NCBI RefSeq assembly: GCF_037646705.1
Contig: NZ_JBBHER010000008.1
Coordinates: 140,012-204,011 of the forward strand
Length of the DNA: 64,000 bases
Direction: 5' to 3'
Origin: Pikeienuella litoralis
GTDB lineage: Bacteria > Pseudomonadota > Alphaproteobacteria > Rhodobacterales > Rhodobacteraceae
Shown here: positions 60,181 to 64,000 of the stretch, one piece after another
Layout of the letters: each line of letters opens with the position of its first letter
How positions within the stretch are numbered: position 1 is the stretch's first letter
Made by a program: the position numbers and the translations under genes
The notes under the pieces: generated by a model
Told to the model about the DNA's origin: nothing
The model's input: the letters and a program-made list of their open reading frames with translations, nothing else
Database searches by the model: none

Positions 60181-60453
60181 ATGACCATGCATGCCTTCGC
60201 AGGGCGCGTAGACAGGCGGTTCGTTGCCTCCGACCAGATTGCAGATCGACTGGACGTCGGCGCGATGCCGCATGAAACCCTGAGCTTCCTATCAGACGAT
60301 CACCATGCCTTCGCCTTCGTCGCGCGAGGTGAAGGCGCCCGCCGACCAGGGTATCTGGATCTCGGGCCTGACGCCGGCTTCGCCGCCGATGAGGCGCTGC
60401 TCTTCTCAGGCGGGTTAGACTCGTTCGCCGGGGCGCTCGACGAACCGGTGATA
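60181..60453 (+). pseudogene. QueC/QatC-like PP-loop protein fragment
   Basis: The frame contains ETLSFLSDDHHAFAFVARGE and then ADEALLFSGGLDSFAGALDE, with the ATP-pyrophosphatase PP-loop SGGLDS at 60406-60423. The lead-in FLSDD...F.F and the extended LFSGGLDSFAGA match the QueC-like proteins found in some antiphage (Qat-like) and DNA-modification loci, as I recall them. Homology stops within ten residues after the loop, where an IS3-type transposase start is joined at about 60452. The long remainder of the enzyme is absent, so it cannot be active. Confidence 0.6.
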
Positions 60454-60600
60454 CCCCGCCACGGAGAAGCTGAAGATCATCCAGCTGGTTGAGCAATCCC
60501 ATTTGCCCGCGAAGGCGACATTGGCGAAGCTCGGCGTCCCGAAGACCGGTGTCCGCATCCAGGTAGGTCTGGAACCGCACCTTCGCAACCGCCTCGGTCG
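60452..60600 (+). pseudogene. IS3-type transposase N-terminal fragment
   Basis: Frame 2 reads YPATEKLKIIQLVEQSHLPA followed by KATLAKLGVPKT, the HTH start of a well-known IS3-family transposase (usually RYPxSEKxEIIRLVEQSHLP). Directly afterwards the expected Thr-Phe-Tyr-Arg-Trp-Tyr run is missing. A later VWNR in another frame (about 60568-60580) resembles the next block, implying an internal deletion. There is no start codon in frame; a TGA precedes it at 60449. The junction cuts the QueC-like frame. Confidence 0.6.
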
Positions 60601-60690
60601 GGTCGACGCGTCGCGCGCGCGTCGCTATCGTCAGAAGGGGCCGGTAACGGTCGCCACTCCGGGAAGCGGCCTCGGAACAGGAGGAGCACG

Positions 60691-61728
60691 ATGGTCCGGG
60701 ACTTTGGTCTGAAGCTGAAGGTTACGATTCTGGCGCTCGGCTTCGCGACCAAGAAGGAGCTTCACCGCCATTTCCTGACCGTCGCGCCGACCCTGGGGCT
60801 GGAGCAGGACAGCCTTTACAAGTGGATCCAGGGTCGGAGCACGCCCCGGTCTTCGAAAGTCTATGAACACTGGGCCGGGATGCTTCGGCTCGACCGTTCG
60901 CTCGCCCATCTCAAGAGCTGCTCGATCGAGGAGTTCGCCGACGACGTGATCAAGGCATACGGGCTGGACCCGGCCATGGTCACTACGGTGGCGCCTCTGG
61001 GCGCCAGGCCGGGCGCGGCCGATCCCGACCCGGCCGACGCCCCCAGGGCCGCGCGGGATGATCACCTCTGCGGCACGTTCGCCTGTTACTCCCGCGCCTT
61101 CTCGCCGATCTTCGCGGGCAAGATCGTGCGCGGCATCCTGATCATCGGTCCGTCGAGCGGCGCCTCGCGCATCAAGGCCCGCTACACCGAGACGACGCCG
61201 TTCACCGAACTCATCCATCGCGGTCGCGTCTCGCCAATGAACGGCCTCATCACGCTTGATCTGCACGACGACCGACATGACAGCCATGTGCACCTGATCC
61301 TGCACGCGCCGCGCACGCCTGCGAGCGTGCTTGCCGGCCTGATGGCCGGCTTGTCGTTCCATGACGCCAGCCCGCGGCCGTCGGTCACCCGGTTTCTGGC
61401 GATCCGGGCGCCGGGCATCGACCTTTCGGCGCTCGGCGGGCGCGAGTGCGTGTTCGACGAAGCCGATCACTCGATAGCGGAAGAGTTGATCCGCTCCGGG
61501 CTGCCGATCGTCGACGCGGTGAAGTTCGACCGGATCGTCTTCGATTTTCTTGCCGGTGAAGGTCAGGGCGGGTTCGATCATATCCCGGTCGACGCGAGCG
61601 CCCGGCTGAACTTCGCGCTCGATCTGGAACTGGCGAACGCAGAAGCGCAATCCGCACGCAAGGATGCGCGCTCAGCCGACAGCGCCGTCGTGCTGCCCCT
61701 GCACACGCCGACAAAGCGAAACATCTGA
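60691..61728 (+). CDS. HTH-like regulatory protein with novel C-terminal domain
   Basis: A 345-residue protein I do not recognise with certainty. Residues 1-75 look like a helix-turn-helix (TKKELHRHFLTVAPTLGLEQ, DSLYKWIQGRSTPRSSKVYE), suggesting DNA binding. A short Ala/Asp/Pro linker (about 105-122) leads to a C-terminal domain (about 125-330) that opens HLCGTFACYSRAFSPIFAGK and contains many beta-strand-like runs, perhaps a ligand or sensor domain. AGGAGG lies 6-10 bases before the ATG. The 10-bp-phased TCCA array and the RTX gene lie downstream, so it might control secretion of that protein. That is inference. Confidence 0.7.
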   Translation: MVRDFGLKLKVTILALGFATKKELHRHFLTVAPTLGLEQDSLYKWIQGRSTPRSSKVYEHWAGMLRLDRSLAHLKSCSIEEFADDVIKAYGLDPAMVTTVAPLGARPGAADPDPADAPRAARDDHLCGTFACYSRAFSPIFAGKIVRGILIIGPSSGASRIKARYTETTPFTELIHRGRVSPMNGLITLDLHDDRHDSHVHLILHAPRTPASVLAGLMAGLSFHDASPRPSVTRFLAIRAPGIDLSALGGRECVFDEADHSIAEELIRSGLPIVDAVKFDRIVFDFLAGEGQGGFDHIPVDASARLNFALDLELANAEAQSARKDARSADSAVVLPLHTPTKRNI

Positions 61729-61962
61729 GGCGACGCCGCGCGCTTGCCGCCGGACCGGCGGGCGCGACCGACTTGGGGGCGCCGAAGCCGAAGCCGGATC
61801 GGCCCCGGAACAAATCCGTCCAATCCTTTCCAGAGAAATCCAGAAATTTCCAAAGTATTCCAGTGCAACAAGAAGCTTACTCTCCGATATTCTAAAATAA
61901 TGATATGATCTGACCACGATCACTCATGTAAAAACTGATAACGCCTCCAGGCGGAATCCTTG
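61729..61962. promoter_or_regulatory. Intergenic region with five TCCA motifs at exact 10-bp spacing
   Basis: TCCA begins at 61819, 61829, 61839, 61849 and 61859, with the preceding bases AT-rich (ATTTCC-like). Five exactly phased motifs put every copy on one helix face. Immediately after (61880-61912) is an AT-rich stretch, TATTCTAAAATAATGATATG, suitable for a promoter. The region separates the HTH gene (ends 61728) from a small ORF and the RTX gene, so it is a candidate regulatory array for the latter. Confidence 0.5.
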
Positions 61963-62259
61963 ATGAACAGATTTCTCGTCCGGAACGCCGCCGATGCAAG
62001 CGATGACGCTCTTTTACAGGCAATCCCGGACGCCGGAGCCAGCACCGACGCCATCGTTTTCGCGCCCGTACCCTTCGCGGACGACGACACGCCGCGTCTG
62101 ACCAGCAGCACGGCGCCGGGCGACAGCATGGCCCGCGACCGCGTCTTCGGCGGCGGGCCGGGAGTCCGGAATGGCGGCGCCACGCTCCGCTCCGACAATC
62201 TGGTGGTGGGGTCCCGACATACGCGAATGGCGAACAGGCTGCCGGATCGAAACATCTGA
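61963..62259 (+). CDS. Small hypothetical protein preceding the RTX gene
   Basis: A 98-residue reading frame with an ATG at 61963 and AGGCGG at 61949-61954. Composition is mixed (MNRFLVRNAADASDDALLQA at the start, basic towards the end), with no membrane segment or known motif. It ends 14 bases before the RTX gene and may be a leader or chaperone-like partner, or simply not expressed. Nothing recognised. Confidence 0.35.
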   Translation: MNRFLVRNAADASDDALLQAIPDAGASTDAIVFAPVPFADDDTPRLTSSTAPGDSMARDRVFGGGPGVRNGGATLRSDNLVVGSRHTRMANRLPDRNI

Positions 62260-62273
62260 AAGGAGAGACCGAC

Positions 62274-64000
62274 ATGGGTCATGGCAAGAAAGACGATCTC
62301 AAGGGCGGCAATGGCGACGACACGCTGGTGGGGACCGGCGACCCGGACTCGATTTCCGGCGGCAACGGAAACGATCTGATCTTCGGTTACGGCGCTGACG
62401 GCGTCCCGCCGGATATCGATCCCGATGGCGGCGGCGAGAACGACAATGACAAGATCAAGGCCGGCAACGGCGACGACACCGTGTATGCCGGCGGCGGGAA
62501 TGACGAGATCAAGGCCGGCAACGGCGACGACACCGTGCATGCCGGCGGCGGGAATGACGATGTCGAGGCCGGCAATGGCGACGACGTCGTGTTTGCCGGC
62601 GCCGGGAATGACGAGATCAAGGCCGGCAATGGTGACGACACCGTGCATGCCGGCGGCGGGAATGACGAGATCAAGGCCGGCAACGGCGACGACCGGATCG
62701 ACGGCGGGTCGGGAGACGATTTCATCGACGGCGGCAACGGGTTCGACACGGCGGCCCTTCAGGGCACGTTTGACGAATACGAATTTTCTTTCGAGAAGCA
62801 CGGAAAGAGCTGGATCTTCGACGGCCCGAGCGGACGCGATACGCTCAAATCGGTCGAGGCTGTCGAGTTCGAGGATGGATACACGCTCCTTCTCGACGGT
62901 ACGAACAATACGCCCTACGCCGTGGGCGACGCGATCACGACCGATGAGGACAGCGCGACGCTTGTCGGTTCGGCGGCGCTTCTCGCAAACGACATCGATT
63001 TCGAGGGCGACGCGCTGCGCGTCGCCAGCGTCGGGCCGGCGGCCTTCGGCCAGGTCACGGCGTCGCTGAACCCTGACGGCTCTATCGCCAGCGTCGCCTA
63101 CGCCCCGAACGGCCAGTTCGAGAGCCTGGCGGCGGGCGAGACCGCGACCGACACGTTCGGCTACACCGTAGCGGACGGCAATGGCGGGACGGACACCGCG
63201 ACGGCGACGGTGACGATCACCGGCGTGAACGACGGCCCGAATGCGGTCGCCGACATGGGCGCGGCGTCGGAGGACGGCCCGGCGATCTCGATCGACCTGA
63301 CCGGAAACGACAGCGACCCGGACGCGAGCGACGACCTCGAGGTGATCGGCCTCGACACCACCGGCGCGCTCGGCGCGGTTCTGATCAACCCCGATGGCGA
63401 AGGGGTGACCTACGACCCGAACGGCCAGTTCGAGAGCCTGGCGGCGGGCGAGACCGCGGCCGACACGTTCAGCTACACCGTCGCGGACGGCAATGGCGGG
63501 ACGGACACCGCGACGGCGACGGTGACGATCACCGGCGTGAACGACGGCCCGAATGCGGTCGCCGACATGGGTGCGGCGTCGGAGGACGGCCCGGCGATCT
63601 CGATCGACCTGACCGGCAACGACAGCGATCCGGACGCGAGCGACGACCTCGAGGTGATCGGCCTCGACACCACCGGCGCGCTCGGCGCGGTGCTGATCAA
63701 CCCCGATGGCGAGGGGGTGACCTATGACCCGAACGGCCAGTTCGAGAGCCTGGCGGCGGGCGAGACCGCGGCCGACACGTTCAGCTACACGGTCGCGGAC
63801 GGCAATGGCGGGACGGACACCGCGACGGCGACGGTGACGATCACCGGCGTGAACGACGGCCCGAATGCGGTCGCCGACACCGGTGCGGCGTCGGAGGACG
63901 GCCCGGCGATCTCGATCGACCTGACCGGCAACGACAGCGATCCGGACGCGAGCGACGACCTCGAGGTGATCGGCCTCGACACCACCGGCGCGCTCGGCGC
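62274..64000 (+). CDS. RTX/VCBS-repeat secreted protein, partial (continues past the right edge)
   Basis: At least 575 residues are encoded before the window ends. AGGAGAG lies 7 bases before the ATG at 62274. No Sec signal is present. Residues about 10-165 are Ca-binding RTX nonapeptides (GGNGDD, GNGDDT, GGGNDEIKAG). Residues about 170-215 form a bridging beta segment, and cadherin-like/VCBS units of about 104 residues follow (PNAVADMGAASEDGPAISID through TATATVTITGVNDG), nearly identical. RTX blocks normally sit near the C-terminus; here they open the protein. Type I secretion is likely, but the C-terminal signal is not seen. A large adhesin is the most probable role. Confidence 0.85.
   Translation, partial: MGHGKKDDLKGGNGDDTLVGTGDPDSISGGNGNDLIFGYGADGVPPDIDPDGGGENDNDKIKAGNGDDTVYAGGGNDEIKAGNGDDTVHAGGGNDDVEAGNGDDVVFAGAGNDEIKAGNGDDTVHAGGGNDEIKAGNGDDRIDGGSGDDFIDGGNGFDTAALQGTFDEYEFSFEKHGKSWIFDGPSGRDTLKSVEAVEFEDGYTLLLDGTNNTPYAVGDAITTDEDSATLVGSAALLANDIDFEGDALRVASVGPAAFGQVTASLNPDGSIASVAYAPNGQFESLAAGETATDTFGYTVADGNGGTDTATATVTITGVNDGPNAVADMGAASEDGPAISIDLTGNDSDPDASDDLEVIGLDTTGALGAVLINPDGEGVTYDPNGQFESLAAGETAADTFSYTVADGNGGTDTATATVTITGVNDGPNAVADMGAASEDGPAISIDLTGNDSDPDASDDLEVIGLDTTGALGAVLINPDGEGVTYDPNGQFESLAAGETAADTFSYTVADGNGGTDTATATVTITGVNDGPNAVADTGAASEDGPAISIDLTGNDSDPDASDDLEVIGLDTTGALG
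62451..62699 (+). repeat. 54-bp tandem repeats encoding RTX motifs
   Basis: Copies start at 62451, 62505, 62559, 62613 and 62667 (the last diverges after about 25 bases). Each unit encodes 18 residues (two nonapeptides: KAGNGDDTV and AGGGNDEI-type). Differences are mostly single bases, so copies are kept alike by recombination or arose recently. The array is inside the RTX gene and is not a CRISPR array. Confidence 0.85.
62952..64000 (+). repeat. 312-bp near-identical tandem repeats encoding VCBS domains
   Basis: The motif GCGGACGGCAATGGCGGGAC recurs at 63171, 63483 and 63795, a period of exactly 312 bp. The first unit (from about 62952) is divergent in its first half; the next two differ by only a few bases. 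The array continues past the window edge. Near identity at synonymous sites indicates recent expansion or gene conversion. Confidence 0.9.

Noticed and set aside
60106..60600. Functional Qat-type defence system
   Set aside because: Only a truncated QueC/QatC-like fragment is present. No QatA-type ATPase, QatB or TatD-type nuclease gene is found in the window.
62451..62699. CRISPR array
   Set aside because: The regular repeats are contiguous 54-bp coding units without unique spacers, and no cas genes are present.
61920..62801. Minus-strand repetitive frame rich in VVAVAGLDLVIPAAG
   Set aside because: It is the reverse reading of the RTX 54-bp repeats; the plus frame encodes proper calcium-binding nonapeptides with a good ribosome site.

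Overview
The window is high-GC alphaproteobacterial DNA. Gene content and order fit Rhodobacterales (Paracoccaceae-like). Three blocks resemble housekeeping neighbourhoods I know from that order: secA with divergent ppiC-type isomerase/argJ/mutT (22.8-28.9 kb); scpB-scpA-nagZ-SPOR-argS-dgt next to erpA (40.1-47.1 kb); and murA-DUF2948-hisD-UPF0262-LMW phosphatase-infA-maf-RNase E/G-yacG-tRNA-Phe (51.3-57.7 kb). Psd, PssA and PmtA lie together (2.6-4.7 kb), so phosphatidylserine, phosphatidylethanolamine and its methylated products including phosphatidylcholine can be made from neighbouring genes. No complete prophage or CRISPR array was seen.

Layout. 0-2.3 kb: LysR regulator and ArgE-type deacetylase. 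2.6-4.7 kb: phospholipid genes. 4.9-11.4 kb: a module that looks like one regulon. A leftward operon (DUF6166-like protein, membrane di-iron hydroxylase, KPHMT/PanB paralogue that has lost two of three metal ligands) faces a rightward operon (two small membrane proteins, FCD-type GntR regulator), and a TRAP transporter of 2-oxoacid type follows. A perfect AT-rich inverted repeat lies in the divergent promoter, and an 11-bp core of it recurs in the TRAP promoter. 11.9-16.2 kb: tripartite tricarboxylate transporter with a tandemly duplicated binding protein. 16.2-21.3 kb: Dpp/Opp-type ABC transporter with conspicuous repeats in its promoter. 21.4-28.9 kb: DNA repair, molybdenum cofactor, nucleotide sanitation, arginine synthesis and protein export. 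29-40 kb: an orphan molybdenum hydroxylase large subunit, an orphan Tat-exported solute-binding protein, and a six-gene Liv-type ABC transporter/acyl-CoA synthetase operon.

40.1-47.5 kb: chromosome segregation, peptidoglycan recycling, arginyl-tRNA synthesis, dNTP hydrolysis and Fe-S insertion. 47.6-50.8 kb: an MFS carrier, and a LacI regulator divergent from an RraA-like aldolase with a perfect palindrome between them. 50.9 kb: tRNA-Thr(GGT). 51.1-57.5 kb: the murA-to-yacG block, ending in tRNA-Phe(GAA).

Downstream of tRNA-Phe (57.7-60.7 kb) the DNA changes character and looks like the scar of an integrated element: an AlpA-type regulator, the C-terminal half of an IS110-type transposase, a tyrosine-recombinase C-terminal fragment, a frameshifted excisionase-like HTH gene, a fragment of a QueC/QatC-like PP-loop protein and the decayed start of an IS3-type transposase. 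These are followed by an intact unfamiliar HTH protein (60.7-61.7 kb), a striking 10-bp-phased TCCA array, a small ORF, and the 5' part of a large RTX/VCBS-repeat secreted protein that runs off the right edge.

The best candidates for undescribed biology are the GntR/PanB-like/hydroxylase/TRAP module and the HTH protein-phased array-RTX protein segment beside the tRNA-Phe scar. Assignments come from reading translated sequence and recalled family motifs; no database search was possible.
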